64,000 nucleotides of DNA, taken from assembly GCF_046719735.1 (NCBI RefSeq), contig NZ_JAUTWQ010000002.1, positions 62,001-126,000 on the forward strand. Direction: 5' to 3'. Shown here in pieces: positions 1-9,524 of this stretch. The position numbers and the translations under genes were made by a program. The stretch is from Halobacillus_B rhizosphaerae. GTDB lineage: Bacteria > Bacillota > Bacilli > Bacillales > Halobacillaceae. The notes beneath the pieces are model-generated. The model saw nothing but the letters and a program-made list of their open reading frames with translations, ran no database searches and was not told the origin of the DNA. Position 1 is the first letter of the stretch. Each line of letters begins with the position of its first letter.

Positions 1-542
1 TCATCTCGAAGTGTAATGTGAATGTGAAAATTATTTTGATTTTGCTCTTCTGATTGCTCGAGCACCGTTAATGTGAATTCATCAAGGATTAGTTCTTCTA
101 AGGAGTGACTATTAGTAGACTCTACATCTGGAGAAGCTGTGTTAGAATTCATAACGGGATTCTCCCCTTGTTCAATCGCATCCAGCATTTGTACTACCTT
201 GGTCACGTCCCGTTCGCCTGCGCCTCCATCTGCAATATCGATGACCATCGCCTCCAGGTCATCGACAGAATCAAAGACTACGTCAAGGACCTCAGCATTC
301 ACCTGAAGCTGTTCATTTCTAACAGCATCCAGAACATTTTCCATCTTGTGCGTTAAATTAGCGAGGTCTTGATACCCCATAGTTGCCGACATTCCTTTTA
401 ACGTATGGGCCGAGCGGAAAATTTCTCCAACAATGGAGAGATTCTGCGGCTGTTTTTCCAAATCCAGCAGATGATCGTTAATAGATTGCAGATGCTCTCT
501 ACTCTCATCAATAAATACTTCTAGGTACTGACTCGTTTCCAA
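1..542 (-). CDS. cheA: Chemotaxis histidine kinase CheA, N-terminal part (cut by window edge)
   Basis: The reading frame from a TTG at 542-540 encodes about 180 residues and runs off the left edge. It begins with a histidine phosphotransfer (Hpt) domain carrying the motif AHTLKGMSATMG, whose His is the autophosphorylated residue of CheA. A Glu/Asp-rich stretch follows, which would lead to the CheY/CheB-binding domain. An in-frame TAG lies just upstream (548-546), so the frame cannot be extended, and GGGGG sits about 8 bases before the TTG. It lies 19 bases downstream of cheB, as in the B. subtilis fla/che operon. The kinase and CheW-like domains are outside the window. Confidence 0.93.
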   Translation of the reverse strand, partial: METSQYLEVFIDESREHLQSINDHLLDLEKQPQNLSIVGEIFRSAHTLKGMSATMGYQDLANLTHKMENVLDAVRNEQLQVNAEVLDVVFDSVDDLEAMVIDIADGGAGERDVTKVVQMLDAIEQGENPVMNSNTASPDVESTNSHSLEELILDEFTLTVLEQSEEQNQNNFHIHITLRD

Positions 543-561
543 CGTCTATTCCCCCTTGTGG

Positions 562-1602
562 TTAGCTGATGGTCTGAATAATTTCTTTACTTAACTGCTC
601 TAACGGTAAAACTTGGTCGGCTAACCCTGTTTTAATGATCGACTTTGGCATTCCGAACACAATACAGGATTCCTGTGCTTCTGCAATCGCATAAGTTTGA
701 GGACAGGCATCCTTAAGTTGAAGGAGACCCTCCATCCCATCTGCCCCCATCCCCGTCATAATAACGGCTATGGTACGCACTTGCTTTAAAGCAGCTAAAG
801 AAGAAAGCATCCGATTCACAGCTGGTCTGTGGCCATTTACAGCGTCTGATTGGTCGAGCTCAACATAGAGTTTATTGCCCTTAGAAACAATATTCATATG
901 AAAATCCCCAGGTGCAATATAAGCGGTACCGCCTGTTAATTCTTCTTGGTCTTCCGCTTCTTTAACGGTGATCAGCGAAAGTTTGTTTAAACGAGCTGCT
1001 AATGACCGGGTAAAGCCCCGAGGCATATGCTGGACAATCACAATCGGCAAAGGAAAGTCGGCCGGAAGATCAGTTAATACTTTTTGTAATGCCCTCGGTC
1101 CACCCGTCGAAGTGCCAATAGCGACTATCATTGGCTGCTCAATACGAGAGCGGAGGGGTTTATAGCAAGCTGGGGGTTCTTTCCAAGGAAAAGCGGTAAC
1201 TTTTGCTCCGCTTGCTGCAATAACTTTACGGATAATTGGCCGAGATACTTTCTCCATATCAAGGGAAATGGATCCCGAAGGCTTTTCAATAAAATCCACG
1301 GCTCCCAAATGCAATGCCTGAAATGTACTCTCTGCGCTTTGACTTGTTAAACTTGAAACCATTACTACAGGCAGGGGACGTTTTTCCATAATATTCCTCA
1401 ATGTTTGCAGGCCGTCTAGTTTAGGCATTTCTATGTCCATTGTAATTACATCAGGAGTCAGCGTCGTAAGTTTATGTAGACAATCAAGCCCATCTCTTGC
1501 AGTGCCGATCACCTCAATTCGGAAGTCCTTATTTAAAATATCTGAAATCATCTTTCTCATAAATGCTGAATCATCTACAACTAAAACTTGCACTTTATTC
1601 AT
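562..1602 (-). CDS. cheB: Protein-glutamate methylesterase/glutamine deamidase CheB
   Basis: This 346-residue protein has an N-terminal receiver domain (residues 1-120; DD at 10-11, phospho-acceptor Asp56, Lys107). A linker leads to a C-terminal methylesterase domain that starts at about residue 155 with the catalytic Ser motif GTSTGG (Ser165), followed by the His region VQHMPRGFT and the Asp region MTGMGADGMEG. It removes methyl groups from chemoreceptors once phosphorylated by CheA, giving adaptation. It lies between flhG and cheA. Length and architecture are normal for the family. Confidence 0.97.
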   Translation of the reverse strand: MNKVQVLVVDDSAFMRKMISDILNKDFRIEVIGTARDGLDCLHKLTTLTPDVITMDIEMPKLDGLQTLRNIMEKRPLPVVMVSSLTSQSAESTFQALHLGAVDFIEKPSGSISLDMEKVSRPIIRKVIAASGAKVTAFPWKEPPACYKPLRSRIEQPMIVAIGTSTGGPRALQKVLTDLPADFPLPIVIVQHMPRGFTRSLAARLNKLSLITVKEAEDQEELTGGTAYIAPGDFHMNIVSKGNKLYVELDQSDAVNGHRPAVNRMLSSLAALKQVRTIAVIMTGMGADGMEGLLQLKDACPQTYAIAEAQESCIVFGMPKSIIKTGLADQVLPLEQLSKEIIQTIS

Positions 1603-1607
1603 GGGGA

Positions 1608-2471
1608 CTACCTTTCTAATACAAATCTTTTAAGTTTAGTTAGAAACGAACTTTCCTTTCGTTCCTTTTCTTCTATTCGATCGGCAACGTAGCGTTTGGC
1701 TATCCCGGCAACTGCCGCGCTGGCTTTGCTTTTAGGACTATTAATGCAGAAAGGTATCTGTTTTGCCACTGCTTGCATCACACTTCGGTCTTCAGGAATG
1801 ACTCCTAATGAATGAATCGTCTTTGTTAGAAAATGCTCTGCCACTTTTTCAAGTCTTTGAAATGCTTTTTGTCCAGAGTGAACATTTAACGCCCGGTTGA
1901 GGAGTAGATAGATTGGTAAGTTCTTATCTTTCGTTACTAGATGTTTAATCATCGAATAGCCGTCCGTAATGGAGGTCGGTTCCGGCGTTGTCACCACGAC
2001 TGCCTCATCTGCTGCCGAAATGAAGCTCAAACCGTCTGCAGACACTCCTGCACCCATATCAAATAAAATGTAATCGTAAGCGATGGCAAGTTGGGAGAAT
2101 TGGGATTGGAAATACTCAAATTTACTCTCATCCAATTGAAAAAGATTCGCTAAACCAGCTCCCCCTGCTATATAAGATAGGTTATTTGGTCCTAGTTCAA
2201 TAATATCATGAATGGTAAGATCTTTAGTAAACAAATCAACAATAGAATATCGAGGAGAAACACCGAGCAGAATATCGATGTTCCCCATGCCGATATCCAG
2301 ATCAAAGATGAGGACTTTCTTATTTAATTGCACTAATTGTAGAGCAAAATTAATGGTAAAATTTGATTTCCCTACACCGCCCTTCCCGCTTGCAATCGCT
2401 ATCGTCTTTCCTGCTGCGGGAGTGTCACGGATTTTCAGTCTGTTACGAAGCTGTTCTGCTTGATCTTTCAT
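1608..2471 (-). CDS. flhG: Flagellum number/site regulator FlhG (YlxH), MinD-like ATPase
   Basis: This 287-residue SIMIBI-class ATPase has the deviant Walker A motif KGGVGKS at residues 30-36 and a MinD-like DLDIGMGN switch region. The N-terminus begins MKDQAEQLRNRL, matching the DQAxxLR activator motif that stimulates the GTPase of FlhF in B. subtilis. The C-terminus is basic and helical, as expected for membrane association. The ATG overlaps the flhF stop codon by 4 bases (ATGA), with GGAGG 7 bases upstream, so the two are translationally coupled. Known role: with FlhF it sets the pattern and number of basal bodies. Confidence 0.95.
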   Translation of the reverse strand: MKDQAEQLRNRLKIRDTPAAGKTIAIASGKGGVGKSNFTINFALQLVQLNKKVLIFDLDIGMGNIDILLGVSPRYSIVDLFTKDLTIHDIIELGPNNLSYIAGGAGLANLFQLDESKFEYFQSQFSQLAIAYDYILFDMGAGVSADGLSFISAADEAVVVTTPEPTSITDGYSMIKHLVTKDKNLPIYLLLNRALNVHSGQKAFQRLEKVAEHFLTKTIHSLGVIPEDRSVMQAVAKQIPFCINSPKSKASAAVAGIAKRYVADRIEEKERKESSFLTKLKRFVLER

Positions 2472-3568
2472 TCGAAGTCCTCCATGAGCAGAGAAGCAAG
2501 TTTATTAGAAGTACACTTAACAATATCATCTGGTACGTCTTGGCCGTTTGTTAAATAAGCAATTCCCATTTCATGCTGCCTCGCTATGTTGATCGCAGGT
2601 CCGAAAACAGAAGCTTCATCCGTTTTAGTAAATATTAATTGGTAAACAGGAATTTCTTTGAAATTTCGAATAATTTCCTTCATATCTCTTTCCTTTGAAG
2701 TTAATGAGAGCACCAGATGAGTAGCAGTGTTCTGATTAAAATCCATCGTTTCTTTTAGTTCTTGTACGTGAAAGATTTCTTTAAAATTTCTGCCTGCTGT
2801 ATCGACGAGAATGAGGTCATACTTAGCAAATTTCTCTCTTGCTGCTATGTACTCTTCAAAGTTATAAGCAACCTCAAAAGGAATGTCTAGAATTTTAGCG
2901 TACGTTCTTAATTGGTCAATAGCAGCGATTCGATACGTATCAATTGTAATTAGCGCCACGTTTAAATCTCTATTCAGCATGGCATCTGCTGCTATTTTAG
3001 CAATCGTTGTAGTTTTTCCTACTCCTGTTGGACCGACTAAATGGACGAATTGTTTAGAATAAAGTTCAGGGAATTGAACCGTCTTTCCTAATTTTTCACT
3101 AAGCATATTTACCATATCTCGTTTGGAAGACGTCATGGAATTCAAGCTTAATTGGTTTCCTTCCACCAATGTTGTAAACTCATGCGCCAATTCTTTATCT
3201 AACTCCTGATTTAATAAATGTTCGTACAACTTTTGGCAGGAGTCATGAAATAGTGGCTGTTGCTTCTGTTCTTTCATGAGTGTTTTCAAATGCTTTAATT
3301 CTTTTAGAACTTCATCTGAGTCGGAAGCAGGGGGATAATTCTCTGGGAGCCGGTTTTTCCTATTAATATACGGTTCCTTTACTTTGCCACGGCTGGCGGC
3401 AGGATCCAATGCAGCAATGACCTCGATGTTCATTTTTTTAAACATCCCGAGAAAACCGCCCGTCTTCACATTTTTCGAATTCAAAATTACGGCATCTGGT
3501 CCCAGTTCCTGTCTTACTTTTTTCATAGCTTCCGGCATCGTTGGTGCAATAAATTTCTTTATCTTCAT
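2468..3568 (-). CDS. flhF: Flagellar biosynthesis SRP-family GTPase FlhF
   Basis: The 366 residues form a short N-terminal basic region, a variable linker (about 60-120) and an NG GTPase core. The P-loop GPTGVGKTT is at residues 179-187, followed by the DTYRIAA and DTAGR motifs typical of the Ffh/FtsY/FlhF GTPases. FlhF homodimerises with GTP and marks the site of flagellar assembly. The start overlaps the flhA stop (ATGA) and flhG overlaps its end, so flhA-flhF-flhG are coupled. It is distinct from the ffh and ftsY genes further right in this window. Confidence 0.95.
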   Translation of the reverse strand: MKIKKFIAPTMPEAMKKVRQELGPDAVILNSKNVKTGGFLGMFKKMNIEVIAALDPAASRGKVKEPYINRKNRLPENYPPASDSDEVLKELKHLKTLMKEQKQQPLFHDSCQKLYEHLLNQELDKELAHEFTTLVEGNQLSLNSMTSSKRDMVNMLSEKLGKTVQFPELYSKQFVHLVGPTGVGKTTTIAKIAADAMLNRDLNVALITIDTYRIAAIDQLRTYAKILDIPFEVAYNFEEYIAAREKFAKYDLILVDTAGRNFKEIFHVQELKETMDFNQNTATHLVLSLTSKERDMKEIIRNFKEIPVYQLIFTKTDEASVFGPAINIARQHEMGIAYLTNGQDVPDDIVKCTSNKLASLLMEDFE

Positions 3569-5598
3569 GCCACGTTCACCACCCCTACACTTTGTACCTC
3601 AACACTTGGTTCCAGCTCATTGTAAGATAAAACAACCACTAGCGGTAAAAAACGGTCTAACAGTTGTTTTAAATACATGCGGACTGCTGGCGAGCAAAGG
3701 AGAATGGCTGTTTCTTCCTGAAGGGACATTTGCTCTGCCTGCTCTGCAACTGCATTTATGATCGTTTGCTGAGAATCCGGATCCAACGCTAAATAGCTCC
3801 CATGTTCTGTCTGCTGAATATGATCTGCTAATATCTTTTCTACCCTTCCGGAAACGGTGATTACTTTTACACTGTCGTCAGCTGAACGATATTGGCTGGT
3901 GATTTGAGCTGCAAGCGCCTGCCTGCTGTATTCAGCTAGTAAGTCGGTATCGTTGGTCATCCGACCAAAGTCAGCCAGCGTTTCAAAAATTACGGGTAGA
4001 TTTTTTACTGATATATTTTCCCGCAGGAGCTTGGCAAGAACTTTTTGAATATCGCCAATAGATAAAGGATCAGGAGTAACTTCGTCTGCCAGAATCGGAT
4101 AGGATTCCTTCAGATGATCAATTAGCTGCTGTGTTTCCTGTCGTCCTAATAATTGATGAGCGTGCTGTTTAATGACTTCAGTAATATGAGTAGAAACTAC
4201 GGATGGGGGATCCACCACTGTATATCCCGACAATTCTGCTTCATCTTTCAAATCCTCGGTAATCCATTTAGCAGGCAGCCCGAATGCAGGCTCCGTGGTT
4301 TCAATGCCTTCAATTTCATCTTCAGCTCCTCCAGGACTCATGGCTAAATAGTGATCAAGCAGCAGCTCCCCATAAGCGACCTGATTTCCTTTTACTTTTA
4401 ACCGGTATTCGTTAGCTCCCAGCTGAATGTTATCTCGAATTCGGACTACCGGAATGACAATCCCCAGTTCGATAGCAAGCTGACGGCGAATCATCACGAT
4501 TCGATCCAGCAAGTCTCCTCCCTGACTCGTATCCGCAATTGGAATGAGGGCATAGCCAAATTCAAATTCAATAGGATCCATGCTTATTAAGCTCACCACA
4601 TTTTCAGGAGATCTCATCTGATCACTTTCTGCTTGATCGGTTTCTTCAGGTTCTTCCACTTCCGGAATTCTTTCCTCTCGCGATAACCAGTATCCCCCAA
4701 AGAAAAGAAGGCAAGCGATTAACGTTGTTATAAAGAAAGGAATGGGCGTTAACCCCAGTAAGAAGATCGTAGCTCCCGCGATGTATAAAAGCTTAGGGTA
4801 ACGAAGAAGCTGACTGGTAATATCCGTACTTAAATTCCCTTCTGATGCAACTCTTGTAACTACTATTCCTGTCGCCGTTGAAATGAGTAACGCCGGAATT
4901 TGACTGACGAGTCCGTCCCCCACTGTTAATCTCATATATGTATCGACAGCTTCATTAAATGACATATCCATTTGGACCATTCCAATAATGAGACCAAATA
5001 TAATATTAATAAGTACAATAATAATTCCTGCAATCGCATCACCTTTAACAAATTTACTGGCACCGTCCATAGCGCCATAAAAATCCGCTTCGTTTTCCAC
5101 TTTTTGGCGGCGTTCTTTAGCTTGGATTTCATTGATCATTCCTGCGTTTAAATCAGCATCAATACTCATTTGCTTCCCTGGCATAGCATCCAGGGTGAAT
5201 CTGGCTGCAACTTCGGATACCCTTTCGGCCCCTTTGGTAATAACCAGAAACTGAATGATGATTAAAATAATAAAGACAACAAATCCTACCAGTGGATTAC
5301 CGCCGGTTACAAAAGAACCGAACGTCGCAACTACACCGCCCGCCTGGGCATCCGATAAAATGGAACGAGTTGTCGATACATTCAACCCAAGTCTAAATAA
5401 AGTTAATAATAGTAATAAGGAAGGAAAGATGGCGAATTGCAAGGCCTCATCCATATTCATGGAAACTAAAATCACAATTAAAGCCAAGGTAATATTAATT
5501 AAGATGAAAAAACTAAGCAGCCAGCCAGGCAAAGGAATGACAAGCATAACGATGATTAATATAACTCCTAATATGACTGATAGGTCTTTTGCGGACAT
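3565..5598 (-). CDS. flhA: Flagellar type III export gate protein FlhA
   Basis: FlhA forms the nonameric gate of the flagellar export apparatus. The N-terminal half has about eight membrane helices and the conserved FHIPEP-type cytoplasmic loop (motif GKQMSIDADLNAGMI). The C-terminal half is the soluble chaperone/substrate docking domain. I chose the ATG at 5598 (677 residues, the B. subtilis length) because AAAGGAG lies 8 bases before it; a GTG three codons upstream overlaps the ribosome binding site. It sits between flhB and flhF and overlaps flhF by 4 bases. Confidence 0.96.
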   Translation of the reverse strand: MSAKDLSVILGVILIIVMLVIPLPGWLLSFFILINITLALIVILVSMNMDEALQFAIFPSLLLLLTLFRLGLNVSTTRSILSDAQAGGVVATFGSFVTGGNPLVGFVVFIILIIIQFLVITKGAERVSEVAARFTLDAMPGKQMSIDADLNAGMINEIQAKERRQKVENEADFYGAMDGASKFVKGDAIAGIIIVLINIIFGLIIGMVQMDMSFNEAVDTYMRLTVGDGLVSQIPALLISTATGIVVTRVASEGNLSTDITSQLLRYPKLLYIAGATIFLLGLTPIPFFITTLIACLLFFGGYWLSREERIPEVEEPEETDQAESDQMRSPENVVSLISMDPIEFEFGYALIPIADTSQGGDLLDRIVMIRRQLAIELGIVIPVVRIRDNIQLGANEYRLKVKGNQVAYGELLLDHYLAMSPGGAEDEIEGIETTEPAFGLPAKWITEDLKDEAELSGYTVVDPPSVVSTHITEVIKQHAHQLLGRQETQQLIDHLKESYPILADEVTPDPLSIGDIQKVLAKLLRENISVKNLPVIFETLADFGRMTNDTDLLAEYSRQALAAQITSQYRSADDSVKVITVSGRVEKILADHIQQTEHGSYLALDPDSQQTIINAVAEQAEQMSLQEETAILLCSPAVRMYLKQLLDRFLPLVVVLSYNELEPSVEVQSVGVVNVA

Positions 5599-5616
5599 GC
5601 ACCTCACTCCTTTGGG

Positions 5617-6696
5617 CTACGCTTTTTTCTGTAATTGATAGACATAAGCAAGAATTTCTGCAACGGCTTTGTAAAATTGTTCATCTATAGACTGATCAAT
5701 CTCTGAGTGCTGATACAATGCTCTTGCTAAAGGTCGATTTTCCACAGTGATGACATCGTGCATTTTGGCAGTTTCTTTAATCTTTAAAGCGAGAAAATCT
5801 ACACCTTTAGCAACAACATAAGGAGCATCGGATTTATCTTCATCATACTTCACAGCGATTGCATAATGGGTGGGATTAGTTATGACGACATCCGCGTTTG
5901 GAACTTCACTCATCATTCTGGATGCGGACATCTGTCTTTGCTTTTCTTTAATTTTTGATTTAATTTGCGGATCGCCTTCCATGTTTTTATGCTCATCTTT
6001 CACATCCTGCTTGGACATCCGAATATTTTTTTCATGATCAAACCTTTGATAAGAATAATCCAATACAGAAAGCAGAAGCAAAGCGAGAGCGGAAGCAAGT
6101 CCCATAATGACCGCTGTACGACCAAAGAATGCCAATGCACCTTCAACTGATGTTTGGGAAACCATCAGCATATGATCTTTGTTCAGCCAGATAATTGAAA
6201 AAGTAATGGTTCCAATCAATGAAATTTTCAGCAATGATTTCACAAGTTCTACCAGGGCACGGGCAGAAAAAATCTTTTTCGCGCCTTGGATAGGATCTAA
6301 TTTTTTTAAGTCCATTTTTAGCGGTTCGCCTGTGAACATAACTCCCACTTGGAGGAAATTAGACGTCAAACCAGCGATGATCGCTATTCCCATAAGGGGG
6401 ACAACCACTTTACTTACTTCCAATAAGGTTTCGACAAATACCGTGTAAACTTGGTTCTCTGTTACTTCCCAAGTAATATATTCCTGAAATGAATGCTGAA
6501 ATATTCCTGTCAGCGTTTCTTTCAAACTTCCTCCCATGAGGAATAACAGGCCAAATACCATAAGCAGCAAAAAACCTGTATTCACGTCCTGACTCTTCGG
6601 CACCTGTCCCTTTTTTCTAGAATCCTGCCGTTTTTTTGGTGTCGCTTTTTCCGTTTTCTCATCGGCTGCAAAGTATTGCAAGTCTAGATTCAGCAT
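5617..6696 (-). CDS. flhB: Flagellar export specificity switch protein FlhB
   Basis: FlhB has a cytoplasmic basic N-terminus (TEKATPKKRQDSRKKGQ), four membrane segments and a C-terminal domain with the self-cleaving motif NPTH at residues 274-277. Cleavage between N and P switches export from rod/hook to filament subunits. I chose the ATG at 6696 (359 residues) because it follows GGAGG by 8 bases; the longer frame starts at a TTG inside that ribosome binding site. It begins one base after the fliR stop codon. A related C-terminal fragment, ylqH, occurs at 32543-32812. Confidence 0.96.
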   Translation of the reverse strand: MLNLDLQYFAADEKTEKATPKKRQDSRKKGQVPKSQDVNTGFLLLMVFGLLFLMGGSLKETLTGIFQHSFQEYITWEVTENQVYTVFVETLLEVSKVVVPLMGIAIIAGLTSNFLQVGVMFTGEPLKMDLKKLDPIQGAKKIFSARALVELVKSLLKISLIGTITFSIIWLNKDHMLMVSQTSVEGALAFFGRTAVIMGLASALALLLLSVLDYSYQRFDHEKNIRMSKQDVKDEHKNMEGDPQIKSKIKEKQRQMSASRMMSEVPNADVVITNPTHYAIAVKYDEDKSDAPYVVAKGVDFLALKIKETAKMHDVITVENRPLARALYQHSEIDQSIDEQFYKAVAEILAYVYQLQKKA

Positions 6697-6697
6697 T

Positions 6698-7477
6698 CTA
6701 TCCGCCTCCAAAGATTTTAATGAGCCCTTCCATCGTCGTCAGCATCGTTTCGAATAAATTTTTTATAAGCATGATGTAAAAGGTCATCGCAATCACAAGA
6801 ACAGATAAACCGATGAAAATTTTCAAAGGAAGACCTACCACAAAAACGTTTAGCTGAGGGACTGTCCGAGCGATAATCCCAAGAGCTATATCTACGAGAA
6901 ATAAACAGCCGACAATTGGAGATGCCATTAAAAAAGCAATGACAAACATCTTATTAAAACTATTTAAAATGTAATGAATCCATTTTCCATTTTCGATTGG
7001 AATAAACTGATCGAGAGGGATCAGCTGATAACTGTAAAAGACTCCATCAATGATTAAGTGGTGACCGTTAACTGCTAAGATAAATAGTAAGGTAAACATA
7101 TAAAGATATTGACCAATTAATGGACTTTGTGCCCCTGTCTGGGGATCAATGACATTTGCAATTGCAAACCCCATTTGAAAGTCAATAAATCCGCCAGCTA
7201 TCTGAATCGCTGCAAGGACTATATAAGCGAGTAGACCAATGGACAAACCGACTCCTGCTTCTTTCAGTAAGAGAAGGTAGTAATCAGCGTCTATCGATAA
7301 TTCAGGCAAATCAATCGTTGAGTACATTAATAAAGCAAGAAAAAAACTAAAAGCTATTTTATAACGGGTCGGAACATTCCGATAAGAAAATAAGGGCACG
7401 CTTACGAAAAAAGAAGTCACGCGAATCAAAATTAATAAAAAAGCCGGCAGATTGACAAAATGAAAAGACTGAAGCAT
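6698..7477 (-). CDS. fliR: Flagellar export apparatus protein FliR
   Basis: A 259-residue, strongly hydrophobic protein with five or six membrane helices. It includes the central conserved segment GGFIDFQMGFAIANVIDPQTG that identifies the FliR/SpaR family. FliR is a single-copy part of the FliP5Q4R1 export pore. It begins 3 bases after the fliQ stop and ends one base before the flhB start, typical of tight packing in this operon. Length agrees with B. subtilis FliR. Confidence 0.96.
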   Translation of the reverse strand: MLQSFHFVNLPAFLLILIRVTSFFVSVPLFSYRNVPTRYKIAFSFFLALLMYSTIDLPELSIDADYYLLLLKEAGVGLSIGLLAYIVLAAIQIAGGFIDFQMGFAIANVIDPQTGAQSPLIGQYLYMFTLLFILAVNGHHLIIDGVFYSYQLIPLDQFIPIENGKWIHYILNSFNKMFVIAFLMASPIVGCLFLVDIALGIIARTVPQLNVFVVGLPLKIFIGLSVLVIAMTFYIMLIKNLFETMLTTMEGLIKIFGGG

Positions 7478-7480
7478 TCG

Positions 7481-7750
7481 TTATCCTGCCAGCATGTTCA
7501 AATTTTTAAAGATATCGGCGGCGAATTCTACCATGTTCGTCAGCATCCATGGTCCAAAAAAGATTAAACCTACCATAACGGCAACTATTTTCGGAATAAA
7601 AGCCAGTGTCTGTTCCTGTATTTGGGTCGTTGCCTGAAAAATACTAACTAACAAACCAACTGCAAGAGCCAGGACGAGTAAAGGACCAGTTACGAGTAAG
7701 ATTGTATAAATGCCTTCTTTTGCAAATGATATAACCAATTCTGAATTCAA
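7481..7750 (-). CDS. fliQ: Flagellar export apparatus protein FliQ
   Basis: An 89-residue protein with two membrane helices forming a hairpin and the conserved motif FQATTQIQEQTLAFIPKI between them, characteristic of FliQ. It packs around FliP and FliR in the export pore. The start codon is TTG (7750), preceded by GGAGG with 8-base spacing; no in-frame ATG gives the full first helix. It lies between fliP and fliR. Confidence 0.95.
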   Translation of the reverse strand: MNSELVISFAKEGIYTILLVTGPLLVLALAVGLLVSIFQATTQIQEQTLAFIPKIVAVMVGLIFFGPWMLTNMVEFAADIFKNLNMLAG

Positions 7751-7768
7751 AAGATTGTCCTCCTCTGC

Positions 7769-8434
7769 TTAAAATCCTTCCAGCAGTGATTTAGTAATTA
7801 AGTACCAGCCATCCACCAACACAAATAGTAGAATTTTAAATGGAAGGGAGATCATCACTGGCGGCAGCATCATCATCCCCATGGACATTAACACGCTGGC
7901 AACTGCCATATCGATGACCAAGAAAGGAATGAAAATCATAAATCCCATTTGAAATGCCGTTTTTAATTCACTAATGGTGTAGGCAGGAACTAAAGTAGTT
8001 AACGGAATATCCTCCACTTGTTCCGGCCGTTCCATTTGAGAGTAATTCATAAATAAAGCAAGATCCTTCTGCCTTGTATGTTTCGCCATAAAATCTTTCA
8101 TTGGATCGCTTGCCTTTTGATAAGCTTCGTCCAAGGTGATCTCTTCATTAAATAAGGGAGTCAGCGCCTGTTCATTTACCTGTTGAAACGTGGGCGCCAT
8201 GATAAAGAATGTCAAAAACAATGCGATCCCCACAAGTACCTGATTAGGTGGCATTTGCTGAGTCGCAAGTGAGGTTCTGACAAAAGACAGAACAATGATA
8301 ATCCTAGTAAAGCAAGTCATCAAAATAAGGATACTCGGGGCAAGAGATAAAACAGTCAGGAGAAGTAAAAGTTTCACCGAATTCGCGACGTTTTCAGGAT
8401 CAGAACTTGAAAACATATCAATAAAATCATTCAT
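7769..8434 (-). CDS. fliP: Flagellar export apparatus protein FliP
   Basis: The 221 residues include a hydrophobic segment near the N-terminus, the conserved stretch TCFTRIIIVLSFVRTSL and two C-terminal membrane helices separated by a loop containing PFLVIDM. FliP forms the pentameric core of the export pore. The gene overlaps the 3' end of fliO/fliZ by 8 bases and has GGAGGG upstream of its ATG. The length is the same as B. subtilis FliP. Confidence 0.96.
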   Translation of the reverse strand: MNDFIDMFSSSDPENVANSVKLLLLLTVLSLAPSILILMTCFTRIIIVLSFVRTSLATQQMPPNQVLVGIALFLTFFIMAPTFQQVNEQALTPLFNEEITLDEAYQKASDPMKDFMAKHTRQKDLALFMNYSQMERPEQVEDIPLTTLVPAYTISELKTAFQMGFMIFIPFLVIDMAVASVLMSMGMMMLPPVMISLPFKILLFVLVDGWYLITKSLLEGF

Positions 8435-9122
8435 AATCCCGACCCTCCTTCTTCTCCTTCTTCTCCTTCTTCCATTCCTTACGTTTTTCTTTCATTTCAT
8501 TTAACTGCTTTTCGAACATTTGCTGAAATTGAACCGTGGAGGAATGATCTTTAGGCTGGCGGTCTTTTTTATTGAACTTCGTCAGCCACTTCTTCATGCC
8601 AAATACCTGGTCCAGATTTCCTTCTTCTCTGTTTAATAAGTGCTCTTTTGTTTCCTCGTTGGTTATCTCTGTAATGATTTCCACCGAGTCCCCGACTCCC
8701 AGAATGAATACTTGTGTGCCGATTCTCACCGCCTGAATAGATCGGTTTGGCGCAAGGTTCATTCCACCGAGATTTTCCATTGTGCGATTCCTGTTCATTA
8801 ACTTGTTTTTTGAATTGAAAAACTTTAGCAGCCCATATATAAGGGCCAGAACAAGAATTAACACGAAAACCAAACGAACAATACTCCAAATCAAAGGAGC
8901 CGTTTGATCTTCTCTGGAGGAAGAGGAGCTAATTACTCCTTCCTTTTTTTCATTTCCATCTTCTTTACCAGCATCGTCTGACTGAGAAGCACATCCATCA
9001 AGCTCTGGATTTTTCGTACAATCACTCACTGACGGACCGGCAGCCCAAACAGCAGAACTGCTCATAAAGAAACTTAAAAATAGAAGCAGACATACAGTTG
9101 TCATTCTAGTTGATTGAAACAT
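8427..9122 (-). CDS. fliO: Flagellar biosynthetic protein FliO/FliZ
   Basis: The 231 residues show a signal peptide (hydrophobic residues 8-28 ending AVWA), a short extracytoplasmic acidic segment, one membrane helix (about residues 76-98, IVRLVFVLILVLALIYGLL) and a cytoplasmic FliO domain with the typical phrases GTQVFILGVGDSVEII. The tail is extremely Lys/Glu rich. FliO helps assemble the FliP pore. It is called FliZ in B. subtilis. It lies between cheY and fliP as expected. Confidence 0.93.
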   Translation of the reverse strand: MFQSTRMTTVCLLLFLSFFMSSSAVWAAGPSVSDCTKNPELDGCASQSDDAGKEDGNEKKEGVISSSSSREDQTAPLIWSIVRLVFVLILVLALIYGLLKFFNSKNKLMNRNRTMENLGGMNLAPNRSIQAVRIGTQVFILGVGDSVEIITEITNEETKEHLLNREEGNLDQVFGMKKWLTKFNKKDRQPKDHSSTVQFQQMFEKQLNEMKEKRKEWKKEKKEKKEGRDYE

Positions 9123-9141
9123 AAGGATCCCTTCTCATTCG

Positions 9142-9504
9142 TTAGCTTAAAGCTTTTTGAATGGCTTCGATCACGCGATCTGCCTGAAACGGCTTGACAA
9201 TAAAGTCTTTCGCGCCTGCTTGAATAGCATCGACAACCATCGCTTGCTGACCCATAGCAGAGCACATAATAACTTTCGCGTTCGGATTAATTTGCTTAAT
9301 TTCCTTTAATGCTGTAATTCCATCCATCTCCGGCATAGTTATATCCATAGTCACTAAGTCTGGCTTGTGGTCTTTATACATCTCTACTGCTTTTTGTCCA
9401 TCTTCTGCCTCGGCGGCAATTTCATAACCATTCTTCGTTAAAATATCCTTCACCATCATTCTCATAAATGCTGCATCATCTACTATTAAGATTCGTTCTG
9501 CCAT
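9142..9504 (-). CDS. cheY: Chemotaxis response regulator CheY
   Basis: A 120-residue stand-alone receiver domain with the acidic pair DD at 9-10, phospho-acceptor Asp54 in VTMDITMPEMDG, a conserved Ser/Thr region (MCSAMGQ) and Lys104 in IVKPF. CheY-P binds FliM/FliY at the motor and in Bacillus promotes counter-clockwise rotation. It has an excellent ribosome binding site (GAGGAGG). It sits between fliY and fliO. Confidence 0.97.
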   Translation of the reverse strand: MAERILIVDDAAFMRMMVKDILTKNGYEIAAEAEDGQKAVEMYKDHKPDLVTMDITMPEMDGITALKEIKQINPNAKVIMCSAMGQQAMVVDAIQAGAKDFIVKPFQADRVIEAIQKALS

Positions 9505-9524
9505 CCTATTTCCTCCTCATGTAA

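Noticed and set aside
105..356. Plus-strand 83-codon frame at the left edge
   Set aside because: It is antisense to cheA, whose Hpt domain is clear on the minus strand.
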